From CBDDDW01 sp965226805 (GTDB taxonomy: Bacteria; Chloroflexota; Dehalococcoidia; Lucifugimonadales; JAGWBF01), in the NCBI GenBank assembly GCA_965226805.1, contig CBDDDW010000028.1:310001-374000 (forward strand): 64,000 nucleotides of DNA, in the 5' to 3' direction. The notes beneath the pieces are model-generated. The model did not search any database. It was given only the letters and a program-made list of their open reading frames with translations, and was not told where the DNA came from. The translations under genes were made by a program, and so were the position numbers. The stretch's first letter is position 1. The number at the start of each line of letters is the position of its first letter. Positions 43,405 to 52,262 of the stretch are shown here, in pieces.

Positions 43405-45123
43405 TCACCAGGCGACGGCGTGGCCATCCCGGCGAGGGTCCGCCGCGCCGAAGAGGACGCCTGTTTCGGGGTCTAACTGGATCATCATCTCGCTTCCGAT
43501 CCCGCCCCAGTCAGGCAGGACGTGCAGAGCGTGGCCCCGGTGTTCTAGCCCTTGCCTAACCGCTGCCGGAAAGCGGCCTTCCAGGTGCATCTCGTCGTTG
43601 CAGGTGTGGGGTATGGTGGACTCGGTACGGTCCTGAAGGTGCCTCCATCGGGGTGCTTCGACAGCTTCAGCGACTGTCATCCCGAAGTCCAGGACATGGG
43701 TAAGGACCTGCAAATTGGTCTGGACCTGAGTGTCGGCTCCCGGGGTGCCGCACACGAGGAAGAGCTCCCCTGCCGCCGCGGCATTGGAACAGGTGGGACG
43801 AAAGACCATCACCGGGTTCATTGTATGACGCACCCGCTTGCCGGGCGCCAGGCAGTTGACGTGTTCCGGGTCCAGGTGCCAGTAGGACATCCGGTTGTTG
43901 AGAAGTATGCCGGTGTCTCCCGCGACGAGGCTGGAGCCGAAAGCGGTCTGGAGGCTTTGGAGCTGGCAGACGGCGTTGCCCCAGCGATCGACGACGCAGA
44001 AGCACGTGGTATCCCCGCCCTCCGGAGATACTCCGACCCGTAGGCCCGCACCGCGACGCCCGTGGCCGGACTGCTGATGGCGCCACGGGTCGCCTTCCAC
44101 GACGTTCACCGCGGCCCGGGCTGGGTCGACCAGCGAGGCGCGCTCTCTTGCGTACTCCTTAGACAGGAGGCCCGATATGGGCACGTCAACGTGTTCCGGG
44201 TCCGCGACGTAGGCCTCCCTGTCGGCGAAGGCCAGCTTCTTTGCTTCCACCATGCTGTGGATGCTCTCAGGCGTGTTGCACCCCAAGGAGCGGAGGTCCA
44301 ATGTCTCTATCATGTTTAGCTCTTGCAGCAACACGTGCCCGCTGGAGTTGGGTGGCGCTTCGTACGCGGTGTAGCCGCGGTAGGTCGTGGAGATGGGGTC
44401 CTGCCATAGACCTCGGTGCCGAGCGAGGTCATCCAGCGCTAGCGCACCGCCTTGTGCCTGGCTGAATTCCGAGATGGCTCTTGCGATCTCCCCGTGATAG
44501 AAGGTGTCTCTCCCTTCGGCCGCGATTTTCTGGAAGGTGCGGGCCAGGTCCGTCTGGTAGAGTATATCTCCTGCCCTGAGCGGACGCCCATCTCGAGTGA
44601 ATATCGCTCTGGAAGTGGGAAAACTCCGGAGCAGCGGGTCAGACGCGATCCCATGGGCCAGAACGTGGCTTACGGGGAACCCGTTGGCGGCTAGGTGAAT
44701 GGCCGGATCGAGAACGTCTGAGAATTTCAGTAAGCCGTACCTATCGTGGGCGCTTACCCAGCCTTCCAGCAGCCCCGGGACCGAGACCGAGTCGACGCCT
44801 TCCATGGGGATTCCGCCGGGCAGGTAGCGCTCTGGGGTGGCAGCCATGGGTGCGGCGCCAGTGGCGTTTACGACCCTCACCTCGCTCCGCTCTTTCCAGT
44901 AAATCATGATGTATCCGTCGCCGCCGATGCCGGACATTGAGGGTTCCACCACGTTGAGGGCTGCGCCGATGGCCACAGCCGCGTCCACCGCGTTACCCCC
45001 TTTTTGTAAAACGGCGATGCCCGCCTGAGATGCCAGTGGGTGTCCCGAACAAACCATGCCGTTGAGTCTCATGATAACTGGACGGTGGGAACCGTATTTA
45101 ACTCCGTGGGGTGAGTCCGGCAT
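43405..45123 (-). CDS. Gamma-glutamyltransferase family protein
   Basis: A 572-residue Ntn-hydrolase of the GGT family. N-terminal half GMVCSGHPLASQAGIAVLQK, GGNAVDAAVAIGAALNVVEP, GIGGDGYIMIYW. The autoprocessing/nucleophile Thr lies in SPEGGDTTCFCVVDRWGNAV; after it come SLQTAFGSSLVAGDTGILLN, NNRMSYW and the C-terminal RRDGHAVAW. No obvious signal peptide, so probably cytoplasmic, like many GGT-like amidases in Chloroflexota; the substrate is not necessarily glutathione. Start ATG 45123. Confidence 0.92.
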   Translation of the reverse strand: MPDSPHGVKYGSHRPVIMRLNGMVCSGHPLASQAGIAVLQKGGNAVDAAVAIGAALNVVEPSMSGIGGDGYIMIYWKERSEVRVVNATGAAPMAATPERYLPGGIPMEGVDSVSVPGLLEGWVSAHDRYGLLKFSDVLDPAIHLAANGFPVSHVLAHGIASDPLLRSFPTSRAIFTRDGRPLRAGDILYQTDLARTFQKIAAEGRDTFYHGEIARAISEFSQAQGGALALDDLARHRGLWQDPISTTYRGYTAYEAPPNSSGHVLLQELNMIETLDLRSLGCNTPESIHSMVEAKKLAFADREAYVADPEHVDVPISGLLSKEYARERASLVDPARAAVNVVEGDPWRHQQSGHGRRGAGLRVGVSPEGGDTTCFCVVDRWGNAVCQLQSLQTAFGSSLVAGDTGILLNNRMSYWHLDPEHVNCLAPGKRVRHTMNPVMVFRPTCSNAAAAGELFLVCGTPGADTQVQTNLQVLTHVLDFGMTVAEAVEAPRWRHLQDRTESTIPHTCNDEMHLEGRFPAAVRQGLEHRGHALHVLPDWGGIGSEMMIQLDPETGVLFGAADPRRDGHAVAW

Positions 45124-45246
45124 GGGTCCCTCCAGGCTGGTACTTGAGGCGAAGGTGAGCCGGCCAGGTAGCTGGTAGGCCAGCCGCCTGATTAGCTGAA
45201 CTGCCGGGCCTCAGTGGAGCCTTCCATTCGGAAAGCTCATTATACA

Positions 45247-46569
45247 CTAGTCTCCCGCCGCTGCCCCCATAGAACGAGCCTCCGCCGGGACGCCCCTCTC
45301 GTACAACTGCCTCAGCTGGACTATGGAGAAGCTGCCGGCTATCACTGCTACGAAGGCGACCCCGCCAACCGCCAGCACCATGGACGCGGCGACCCCGTTG
45401 ATGCTGGCGACGGACCCATTGATCATGTTAAAGCTGGCCATAAATCCCTGGACGTGCCAGCCATAAACCCCTATCAGACGGCCCCGGATCGCGTCGGGCG
45501 CTATGGTCTGCACCATGGCGTGGCTCAGGGCCATGAAGCCCGCCTGGGACATCCCCATAGCCGCCGCCGATAGCATAGCCAGGGGCAGGTTGGTAGACAA
45601 CGCCAGCGCCAATGGGGTGACGCCGCTCAGGACCCCAAGCCAGAGGAACAGGTGGCCCCTGGTCCGCTCGCTTTCGATCCCCGCGAGGACTAGGGCTGTG
45701 ACCAGGGCGGCGACTCCGAATCCCACCATCAGGTAGCTTGCGCCACCCAGGATTCCGGCGTCGCCTTCCAGCCCCAGTTTGTCCCGGGAGATTACGGGAA
45801 ACAGCGACTCGAATGACATGGTCAGAGCGCAGTGGGCGATTACTACGAGGGCTATGGGAAGGATCAATGGGTGACGGTACATGTAGCGAAGTCCTGCCGC
45901 CGCGTTTCGAAAGATCACCGTCATCCCGCCTCCCGGCTCTACTACTCCAGTTGATTCCGTGCGCATCGACAGCACCAAGCCCAGGCCCGCGGCATAAAGG
46001 GCGGCGCAAAGGAAAAACACCCAGTTCTGATGTCCCGTAGTCCATAGCACCACCAGGATCAGGAAAGGACCGACGAAGCGTGAGCCCTGCTGGGTCGCCT
46101 GGAAAAGGGAGACCGCATTCAGAATGCGCTCTTTAGGCACGGTGTTGATCATTAGGGCCTGGGCGGGAGGCATCTGTGATGCTCTCGCCGAGCCGTTGAG
46201 AACCGCCAGTCCCAAGATGTGCCACTCGTTTATATTGCCGGTCGCAACAAAGACTGCCAGCAGGATGTTGTGGCCCAGGTTAACCATGTAGGCACCGGCG
46301 AGGACATGGCGCCGGTTAAAGCGGTCCGCTAGGTAACCGGCGATGGGGGCAAAGAGGACCGCGGGGATCATCGCGGCGAAGGTCACCAGGCCTGTCCAGG
46401 CGGCGGAGTCGGTTTCCTCCAACACCAGGGCCGCACGGGCGACTATCAGAGCCCAGGCTGCCGACTGGGAACAGATGGAAGCCATCCATAGCTTGCGATA
46501 CTCAGGATACCGCAGGGAGGCGATATACCGGGACCCGAAGGAGGTCCCGGCGTGATCGAAATCCGCCAC
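45247..46569 (-). CDS. MFS transporter (MFS_3/enterobactin-exporter-like)
   Basis: 440 residues with about 12 membrane helices. N-terminal FGSRYIASLRYPEYRKLWMA, the loop motif GYLADRFNRRHVLAGAYMV (motif A) and a central break near residue 215 are typical of MFS drug or siderophore exporters. Start GTG 46569 with GAGGAG upstream. Substrate unknown. Downstream, on the same strand after 123 bp, lies the GGT gene. Confidence 0.9.
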   Translation of the reverse strand: MADFDHAGTSFGSRYIASLRYPEYRKLWMASICSQSAAWALIVARAALVLEETDSAAWTGLVTFAAMIPAVLFAPIAGYLADRFNRRHVLAGAYMVNLGHNILLAVFVATGNINEWHILGLAVLNGSARASQMPPAQALMINTVPKERILNAVSLFQATQQGSRFVGPFLILVVLWTTGHQNWVFFLCAALYAAGLGLVLSMRTESTGVVEPGGGMTVIFRNAAAGLRYMYRHPLILPIALVVIAHCALTMSFESLFPVISRDKLGLEGDAGILGGASYLMVGFGVAALVTALVLAGIESERTRGHLFLWLGVLSGVTPLALALSTNLPLAMLSAAAMGMSQAGFMALSHAMVQTIAPDAIRGRLIGVYGWHVQGFMASFNMINGSVASINGVAASMVLAVGGVAFVAVIAGSFSIVQLRQLYERGVPAEARSMGAAAGD

Positions 46570-46797
46570 TTACCAACTCCTCGGTCCTCCGCGTCGGTCA
46601 CCGAGGAGGTCCGGGTCGGTGGTATTGTAAAGGTGAGTATACGAGATGGTCAACCGCCGCTGATACTGGCCGAACTCCCTTGCTTGACACCCCCGTTATT
46701 TTGCCGTCCAATACAAGCGTCCCCAAAGCCATGGCCGGGCGCCGTCCGATCCGGAGGTGTCTGTTGCGCTGAGTGACTTTTGGGGCGCGTGGGCGAG

Positions 46798-46986
46798 CTC
46801 TAGGAGGCTGATGAAGAGAGAGTGCGGGAGGGCGAAGCCCCCTTGCCGGTCCTCCCCAGGCGGATGAGAGCCTGCCCTGAGCCAGCCGAAGGGGTGTCCC
46901 TCAGATATAAGTTTCTCCCCCTTCCTCGCCAGGCTGACCTGAGTCTGTCGAAGGGAAGGGGGTCAGGGGGATGGTCGAAAGAGTTG
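46798..46986. repeat. Interspersed repeat family A, copy 2 (inverted)
   Basis: Reverse complement of the copy at 13495-13712, with shared blocks CTAGGAGGCT, GAGCCTGCCCTGAGCCAGCC and AAGTTTCTCCCCCTTCCT. Non-coding. Confidence 0.75.
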
Positions 46987-47034
46987 TTCAGCACCCAGTC
47001 CAGTACCTTGTCAACAAGATTTCGATAGCATGTC

Positions 47035-47125
47035 ATTATGAGGGAGCGTAGCGACCGAAGAATCTCGGGAGGAGATACCCACACGGCCACACCAGATTCT
47101 TCGCCTGCGGCTCAGAATGACACTT
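47035..47125. repeat. Interspersed repeat family C, copy 1
   Basis: About 90 bp with imperfect terminal inversion: GGGAGCGTAGCGACCGAAGA near one end and GATTCTTCGCCTGCGGCTCA near the other. A related copy, inverted, lies at 49962-50062. Confidence 0.65.
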
Positions 47126-47187
47126 TCGTAGCAAGGACATTTATCTCAGATTTAACTTGACCGAGTCCTGGTGCCGGAGGTGAAGTC

Positions 47188-47382
47188 GTGGCAGTTCCAG
47201 TGGAGATCTTAGAGGAGATGGTCCGCATGTACAGGGGACTTGAGCTATCAGATGAGGAGATCGACAAAGTCCAGGCGAATTTAGAGTTCTATTTGGATGA
47301 GATGGAAAAGCTGGAGGAGCTGTACCTCTCCAGCGTGTTCTCTGCTCGCCTCCTCAGCGCCGGGGAGGGAGGTCAACCCTGA
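47188..47382 (+). CDS. GatC/AtzG-like small subunit
   Basis: 64 residues, helical (EILEEMVRMYRGLELSDEEI then VQANLEFYLDEMEKLEEL), translated from GTG 47188 behind GGAGGTG. It overlaps the amidase start by one base (TGATG), so the two are translationally coupled. Small helical partners of this type (GatC, AtzG/DUF4089) wrap around amidase-signature enzymes. The match is by size, context and LSDEEI-like motif, not strong sequence identity. Confidence 0.65.
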   Translation: MAVPVEILEEMVRMYRGLELSDEEIDKVQANLEFYLDEMEKLEELYLSSVFSARLLSAGEGGQP

Positions 47383-48833
47383 TGGGCACCCCGGAGCTTC
47401 TGAAGCTGACCATATCGGAACTGGCGCCCAAGATCCGCTCCCGGGAGGTGTCCCCGGTAGAGGTGACGGAGGCCGCCCTGGCGCAGGCCGACCGGCTCAA
47501 CTCCAGCCTTAATTCCTTCATCACTCTGCTGGGTGACATGGCCATGGTCCGGGCTAGAGAAGAGGAGGCGGACCTGGCCCGTGGTGTCTATAAGGGTCCA
47601 CTCCAAGGGGTACCTATCGGGATAAAGGACAACCTGGCCACCAAGGGCATTAGCACGACCCTGGCTACCAAGGTGCTCTTGGATAACGTGCCGGAGGAGG
47701 ATGCTCACGCGGTTAGGTTGGCCGTCTCCAAAGGGGCAATAGTTATAGGCAAAGAGAACATGGAGGCGTTCGCCGCGGGCGCCACATCGTCTAACTCTTA
47801 TTTTGGGGCGGTACATAATCCGTGGGCGCTGGACCACATTCCCGGAGGCTCCAGCGGCGGAGGGGGCGCCAACGTAGCCGCTTGCGTGACGTTCGCTTCT
47901 TTGGGCACGGACGTGGGAGGATCGGTGCGTCTTCCAGGCTCGTTGTGTGGAGTGGTGGGACTGAAGCAGACCTTCGGGCTCGTGAGCCAGAGGGGCATCC
48001 TGGTGACCAGCTTCAACGGTGACCACGTCGGCCCGTTGACCCGTTCGGTGAGGGACAGTGCGCTTGTGCTACAGGCCATTGCTGGCCACGACCCGCTGGA
48101 CCCCAGCACGGTTCCGGTACAGGTGCCTGACTACAGCGCCGCTCTGGAAAAGGATCTTCGGGGCACCAGGGTTGGGATTCCAGCTAATTACTTTTTCGAA
48201 GAAGTAGACGAAGAGGTAGAGGCGGCAGTCCGACAGGCCGTCGCGGAGCTGGAGGGGCTGGGGGCAGAGGTTAGAGAAGTGTCGATACCCACCATGCGGT
48301 ACGCGGGAGCGATACGGATCGCGTCGATGGCCGATAGCGTGGTAACCCACGAGCCCTACATCAAGAGCCGTCGCAGGGACTACGGGCATGATGTTCTCTA
48401 CCGCGCCCTGGCGGGGCAATTCGTAACGGCTCGAGACTACGTGAAGGTGCTGAAAGTGCAGCGTCTGATGAAGGAGGAGTTCGCCAGCGTACTTCAGGAA
48501 GTGGACCTCCTGGTGACCCCCACCGCCCGCGTACCCGCGATTCGCATCGGCGCCACGTCCGTTACAGTGGGAGGCACCGAGCATGAGATGGCGAGTGGAG
48601 CAGGGACCTCCGTTATCGCCGGGAACACCTTTCCAATTAACGCCACAGGGCTGCCCGCCATCACAGTGCCCTGTGGATTCACCCAATCGGGCCTTCCTAT
48701 CGGGCTGCAGCTCATAGGACGACCATTCGAAGAGGAGCTGTTGTTCCGCGCGGCCCATCAGTACGAGGCAGTTTCGCCCGCCCGTGGCAGAAGGCCTCCG
48801 CTGGTAGAGGGTCTGGGGGAAGCCGCCAAGTAG
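47382..48833 (+). CDS. Amidase-signature family hydrolase
   Basis: A 483-residue amidase-signature enzyme (GatA/AtzE type). Catalytic Ser-cisSer-Lys set: Lys in GVPIGIKDNLATKG, cis-Ser and Ser in PGGSSGGGGANVAACVTFAS and GTDVGGSVRLPGSLCGVVGL. The C-terminal TGLPAITVPCGFTQSGLPIG is also typical. With a GatC/AtzG-like partner it could be a free amidase or carboxybiuret-type hydrolase; GatB is absent nearby, so a tRNA amidotransferase role is unlikely. Confidence 0.92.
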   Translation: MGTPELLKLTISELAPKIRSREVSPVEVTEAALAQADRLNSSLNSFITLLGDMAMVRAREEEADLARGVYKGPLQGVPIGIKDNLATKGISTTLATKVLLDNVPEEDAHAVRLAVSKGAIVIGKENMEAFAAGATSSNSYFGAVHNPWALDHIPGGSSGGGGANVAACVTFASLGTDVGGSVRLPGSLCGVVGLKQTFGLVSQRGILVTSFNGDHVGPLTRSVRDSALVLQAIAGHDPLDPSTVPVQVPDYSAALEKDLRGTRVGIPANYFFEEVDEEVEAAVRQAVAELEGLGAEVREVSIPTMRYAGAIRIASMADSVVTHEPYIKSRRRDYGHDVLYRALAGQFVTARDYVKVLKVQRLMKEEFASVLQEVDLLVTPTARVPAIRIGATSVTVGGTEHEMASGAGTSVIAGNTFPINATGLPAITVPCGFTQSGLPIGLQLIGRPFEEELLFRAAHQYEAVSPARGRRPPLVEGLGEAAK

Positions 48834-48964
48834 TGATTCTAGCTCGGCCCGTGATTGGCGGGGGCTTTGAGGCGTATTGCCACGGTTCTCGAGATCAGGT
48901 AACTTGTATCGATATTGGGGCCCCCTTTGGTAGCGCATATATTTGGTGGAGGTTTCGATAAGTG

Positions 48965-49936
48965 ATGAAGGCTGCTCAACTTGTGGGACCCAAGCAGTTC
49001 GTATTCCTGGATGAGGAGATGCCACGGGCAGAGGACGGGGAGTGTCTTATCAAACTGGAACGGGTGTCGATCTGTGGAAGCGACATCAGGCACGGCTACG
49101 GTCCGATCTATGAGGAGGAGAAGTACCCGTGGGAGGTGGGTCGGCCGTGCCACGAGTGCGCCGGTGTGGTGGTCGAAAGCCGGACCGATGAGTTCCGGGA
49201 AGGGCAGAGGGTCATCGTGATGCCGGTCATGGGCAAGGGCGGCCTGGTAGAGTACATGACCTCCAAACCGGGCCGCATGATCGCCCTACCGGACCACGGA
49301 GACCTGGCCGAGTGGGTCATGTGCCAACCCTCTGCCACTGTACTCTACTCCTGCCAGAAGATGGGCAACGTGTCGGGCAAGCGGATCCTGGTGGTGGGAC
49401 AGGGCGCCATCGGGCTCTCGTTCACCATGATTACCTCCCGGCAGGGCGCGGCGCAGGTCATTGCCGTGGACCCGCTGGACTACCGTCTGGAGTACTCGAG
49501 AAAGTTCGGGGCCACCCACACGATAAATCCCGATAAGCAGGACTTGGCGGAGGCGGTCAACGATATCACCGGCGGCATGGGTCCGGATATCACGGTGGAG
49601 GCCGCGGGTTACCCGGAGACCCTCGACACCGCTTTGCGGATGGTCCGGCCTTTTGGTACGGTCATCCTATTCGGCATCCCGTCAGAGGACATGGTCCCTG
49701 TAGATATCAAGCTGTTGATGGATAAGCAGGCCACAATCATCCCCACGGTGGCGATGCGGGCAGCGAATCTAACCACTCCTCTCAAGGACATGGTGGCGCT
49801 TCGGGAGAGGGGATGGGTCGATCCCGCGGCCATGGTGACCCACCGGGTTGAGTTCAATGCCGCCGACGTGAAACGGGCCTATGATATGTACGAGAACCAC
49901 TCCGACAATATCATCAAGGTAGTGATCAGCGTATAA
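48965..49936 (+). CDS. Zinc-dependent alcohol dehydrogenase (MDR family)
   Basis: About 323 residues. Catalytic zinc ligand Cys in SICGSDIRHGYGP, then GRPCHECAGVV (replacing the usual GHE), and Rossmann motif ILVVGQGAIGLSFTMI with Asp in IAVDPLDYRLEYSRKFGATH (NAD preference). The structural-zinc four-Cys lobe is missing. Similar to polyol/threonine-type dehydrogenases; substrate unknown. ATG 48965 follows GGAGG; GTG 48962 is an alternative. It stands 130 bp after the amidase and may share its transcript. Confidence 0.88.
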   Translation: MKAAQLVGPKQFVFLDEEMPRAEDGECLIKLERVSICGSDIRHGYGPIYEEEKYPWEVGRPCHECAGVVVESRTDEFREGQRVIVMPVMGKGGLVEYMTSKPGRMIALPDHGDLAEWVMCQPSATVLYSCQKMGNVSGKRILVVGQGAIGLSFTMITSRQGAAQVIAVDPLDYRLEYSRKFGATHTINPDKQDLAEAVNDITGGMGPDITVEAAGYPETLDTALRMVRPFGTVILFGIPSEDMVPVDIKLLMDKQATIIPTVAMRAANLTTPLKDMVALRERGWVDPAAMVTHRVEFNAADVKRAYDMYENHSDNIIKVVISV

Positions 49937-49961
49937 GGGTACCCATATGAGAATGTCATTG

Positions 49962-50062
49962 CCGTGAAAGTGTCATTCTGGGCCGTAGGCGAAGAATCTG
50001 GCGTGGGGCTGGTGAGACGCCCCACATCCTCCAGTCCATTCGCCAGCGGCTCAGGGTGACAT
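49962..50062. repeat. Interspersed repeat family C, copy 2
   Basis: About 100 bp containing AGTGTCATTCTGGGCCGTAG and GCGAAGAATCTGG, and ending with GCGGCTCAGGGTGACA. An inverted relative of 47035-47125. Located between two convergent genes. Confidence 0.65.
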
Positions 50063-50087
50063 GGGTCGGATTCACACAGCGAGTCAG

Positions 50088-50861
50088 CTAGTACTTCTTG
50101 CCGCCCGCTTCCCACCTCGCCCTCAGCGTGATCCACAATGAAACGAGGATCAGGCGGATGTCCAGCCAGAGGCTCTGGCTGTAGGCGTAGATTGCGTCGT
50201 ACTGATATTTGAGCTGCCTGGGTACATCCCTGGGTGCGAAGATCTGAGCGATCCCCGTCAGTCCGGGCCGCAGCTTGGACCTGGCTTCAAAGCCAGGGAT
50301 GGCCTCGTCGGGCACGCCTGCATCGTCCTCCTGGACCTGAATCTCGTCGATGGGCAGTGCCCGCGGCCCCACCCAGCTCATGTCTCCCCTCGCGATGTTC
50401 AGCAATTGGGGCATCTCGTCCAGGCTGGTGGCTCGCAACAGGCGGCCGACCCTGGTGACCCGTGGGTCGTTCTCCTGGGCCTGGATGTGCCCGAACTTCT
50501 CCACCGCGTTAGGGACCATGGTCCGGAATTTGAATACGCGGATGGTACTCCTGTTCTTGCCCCACCGCTCCTGAGTGAACAGTATGGGTCCCCTGTCTTC
50601 CAGCTTGATGGCTATGGTGAATATCAGCCACAGGGGCGAGGCGATGATCAGGCCGATGGCTGCGAGGACGATATCAATCGTTCGCTTGTAGAGATAGCCC
50701 TTTCCCGAGACTTCCCAGTCGTATCCAGCTGAGCCGTCCGGAGGGCCGACCGCGTCAGGCCGTCTGCCGTAAACCCACTTGGGGACGTCGGGGCCGGCCT
50801 CAGTCCGGGCATCGCCTGTCTGTGTCGCGGGCTCTCCCGAGGCGTCTTTTTCTGGCTTCAC
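50088..50861 (-). CDS. Polyprenyl-phosphate sugar-1-phosphate transferase
   Basis: A 257-residue bacterial sugar transferase (PF02397 type) that starts lipid-linked glycan assembly for exopolysaccharide or O-antigen. One membrane helix near residue 60 (TIDIVLAAIGLIIASPLWLI), then PILFTQERWGKNRSTIRVFK, FRTM, DPRVTRVGRLLRATSLDEMP, QLLNIARGDMSWVGPRALPI and RPGLTGIAQI: all family signatures present. The N-terminal ~50 residues are polar and variable, and the large N-terminal domain of WbaP is absent. GTG 50861. Next to a nucleotide-sugar dehydrogenase remnant and a methyltransferase. Confidence 0.92.
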   Translation of the reverse strand: MKPEKDASGEPATQTGDARTEAGPDVPKWVYGRRPDAVGPPDGSAGYDWEVSGKGYLYKRTIDIVLAAIGLIIASPLWLIFTIAIKLEDRGPILFTQERWGKNRSTIRVFKFRTMVPNAVEKFGHIQAQENDPRVTRVGRLLRATSLDEMPQLLNIARGDMSWVGPRALPIDEIQVQEDDAGVPDEAIPGFEARSKLRPGLTGIAQIFAPRDVPRQLKYQYDAIYAYSQSLWLDIRLILVSLWITLRARWEAGGKKY

Positions 50862-50871
50862 AGTCCCACCC

Positions 50872-51032
50872 TCACAGCTTGACCACAGTCGGCTTCGGGC
50901 CCAAGGGGCTCGTGGCGTCCGTGGTGTCTATAACCAGCTTGCTGTAAAGCGTAATAGCTTCAGCCCCACGTAGCCCAGACCCACTATCCCAATCCGAGCC
51001 GTACGGCCGGATATGTTCTCCGGCAGCTTCAC
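50872..51032 (-). pseudogene. Nucleotide-sugar dehydrogenase, internally deleted
   Basis: From GTG 51032: VKLPENISGRTARIGIVGLG plus YVGL, the Rossmann start of UDP-sugar dehydrogenases. This is joined, with a frame change, to YSKLVIDTTDATSPLGPKPT and VVKL-stop, the normal extreme C-terminus of the same family. The middle, roughly 380-400 codons, is missing, so this is a clean internal deletion. It overlaps the methyltransferase stop by GTGA and precedes the sugar transferase, so an intact dehydrogenase once sat inside this operon. Confidence 0.75.
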
Positions 51033-51634
51033 TTTAATGTTTCTCTCGAACGCGAGAGAAGGAAAATCTTCTCTCGATCCAACATCAATTCCCTCTCGAC
51101 AACAAAGTGTTTCGATACTTCTCCGGTCAGCTCGTCGAACGATTCTACGAACCCGATGGGGTTTTCCGGGATGTAAAGAGTGAGAAAGAGATATCTCGTA
51201 AACGTGGAGACGGTTTGCAAGACCTCGCGCCAATTCTTCAGATAGGACAGGATCTCGGCAGAGACGGCGAGGTCGAAGGATTCATCGGCCAACGATGATA
51301 AATCGTCTGTGGGCATCTGGCGAAAATCTATATCTGGATATTTGGCGTTTGCCTTGTCGATAGCGGCTTTCGAGATGTCGGTGCCCATGACGTAGTTGTT
51401 CGATTTCTTCAGCATGTGAGTGAAGGCGCCTTTGCCGCACCCGATATCAAGGATACGGTCAAAGTTAAACATCCCTAGCATGGCTAAAGAAATGCCTCTG
51501 CTGATTGTGTTCAGATTCTCCTGAAACCAGCTGTCGTAGCCCTCAACCTCCTCTTGCTGGTACATCTCTTCGAACTTACCTACGAACTCTCGCTCAGGAG
51601 CGTTAAACACGTATTTGTGGTACGGACGTTCCAT
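51029..51634 (-). CDS. Class I SAM-dependent methyltransferase
   Basis: 201 residues. SAM-binding motif I ILDIGCGKGAFTHML, motif II region YVMGTDISKAAIDKANAKYP and FDLAVSAEILSYLKNW at motif IV/V. The substrate is unknown; the neighbouring sugar transferase and dehydrogenase remnant suggest a sugar or nodulation-type (NodS-like) target. ATG 51634. The last bases overlap the next gene's GTG. Confidence 0.85.
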   Translation of the reverse strand: MERPYHKYVFNAPEREFVGKFEEMYQQEEVEGYDSWFQENLNTISRGISLAMLGMFNFDRILDIGCGKGAFTHMLKKSNNYVMGTDISKAAIDKANAKYPDIDFRQMPTDDLSSLADESFDLAVSAEILSYLKNWREVLQTVSTFTRYLFLTLYIPENPIGFVESFDELTGEVSKHFVVERELMLDREKIFLLSRSRETLK

Positions 51635-51748
51635 CTTTGATCTTGCTCACTTAATGGGGAATCGTTTTCCCCTTGAGACCGCAGTCGGACTTTGTGGTGT
51701 GTTGCTGTGTGCGATTATATCAGAAACCAAAAGCTCGCCATTAGAGCT

Positions 51749-51777
51749 TTGACACAAGTGGTCCCGTTCCCTATGAT
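51749..51777 (+). promoter_or_regulatory. Sigma-70 promoter of the que operon
   Basis: TTGACA (51749-51754), exactly 17 bp, TATGAT (51772-51777). Start codon of queF is 36 bp further. I see no preQ1 riboswitch in the short leader. Confidence 0.8.
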
Positions 51778-51812
51778 ACTTAACCAGAGAGGATGCAGGC
51801 GGAGGCTTCGCG

Positions 51813-52259
51813 ATGGCCATAATCCCATCCCTACGGGAGCAATACGAAAGTCTAGATAGGAGGATATCGGCCCTCGGCGAAGAGGCGATAGATACCGTGT
51901 GCCTGCTGGCCTTTGACTATGAGTATACCGAGCAACCTTCTCAGGTAACGATCGATACCGACGAGTTTACCGCCCTGTGTCCCTGGACCGGCCTTCCGGA
52001 CTATGGCACTCTCACAATTACGTACACCCCTTCAGACCGGTGCGTCGAGCTGAAATCGTTGAAATACTACCTGCTCTCGTACAGAGACGTAGGTATCGTG
52101 CAGGAACACGCCGCCAATCACATACTCAAAGACCTGGTGGCCCTGTGCGACCCCCGATATATGAAAGTGGTCCTCGACTATAAGGTACGTGGTGGGCTGC
52201 ATACCTCAGTCTCGGCGGAGCATGGGTCTCTCCCTGGGCATAGCCCGAAAGGGGAGTAA
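51813..52259 (+). CDS. queF: NADPH-dependent 7-cyano-7-deazaguanine (preQ0) reductase
   Basis: A 148-residue unimodular (YkvM-type) QueF that reduces the nitrile of preQ0 to preQ1. Catalytic Cys in FTALCPWTGLPDYGTLTITY, with the downstream Asp, and the QueF motif CVELKSLKYYLLSYRDVGIV (E-S/L-K segment) followed by QEHAANHI. ATG 51813 with GGCGGAGG. First gene of queF-queD-queC-queE. Confidence 0.95.
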   Translation: MAIIPSLREQYESLDRRISALGEEAIDTVCLLAFDYEYTEQPSQVTIDTDEFTALCPWTGLPDYGTLTITYTPSDRCVELKSLKYYLLSYRDVGIVQEHAANHILKDLVALCDPRYMKVVLDYKVRGGLHTSVSAEHGSLPGHSPKGE

Positions 52260-52262
52260 GCT

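Larger units (their letters stand above)
46570..47187. other. Non-coding region made mostly of repeats
   Basis: About 620 bp between the MFS gene and the amidase operon, containing repeat A copy 2 and repeat C copy 1 (listed separately). A TTGACA occurs at 46684 but without a good -10. No gene seen. Confidence 0.5.

Noticed and set aside
47188..48833. GatCAB tRNA amidotransferase
   Set aside because: The GatC-like and amidase genes are not accompanied by gatB, and the amidase resembles stand-alone or AtzE-type members.
51640..51812. preQ1 riboswitch upstream of queF
   Set aside because: The leader after the promoter is only about 30 nt and I see no aptamer-like stem with an A-rich tail.
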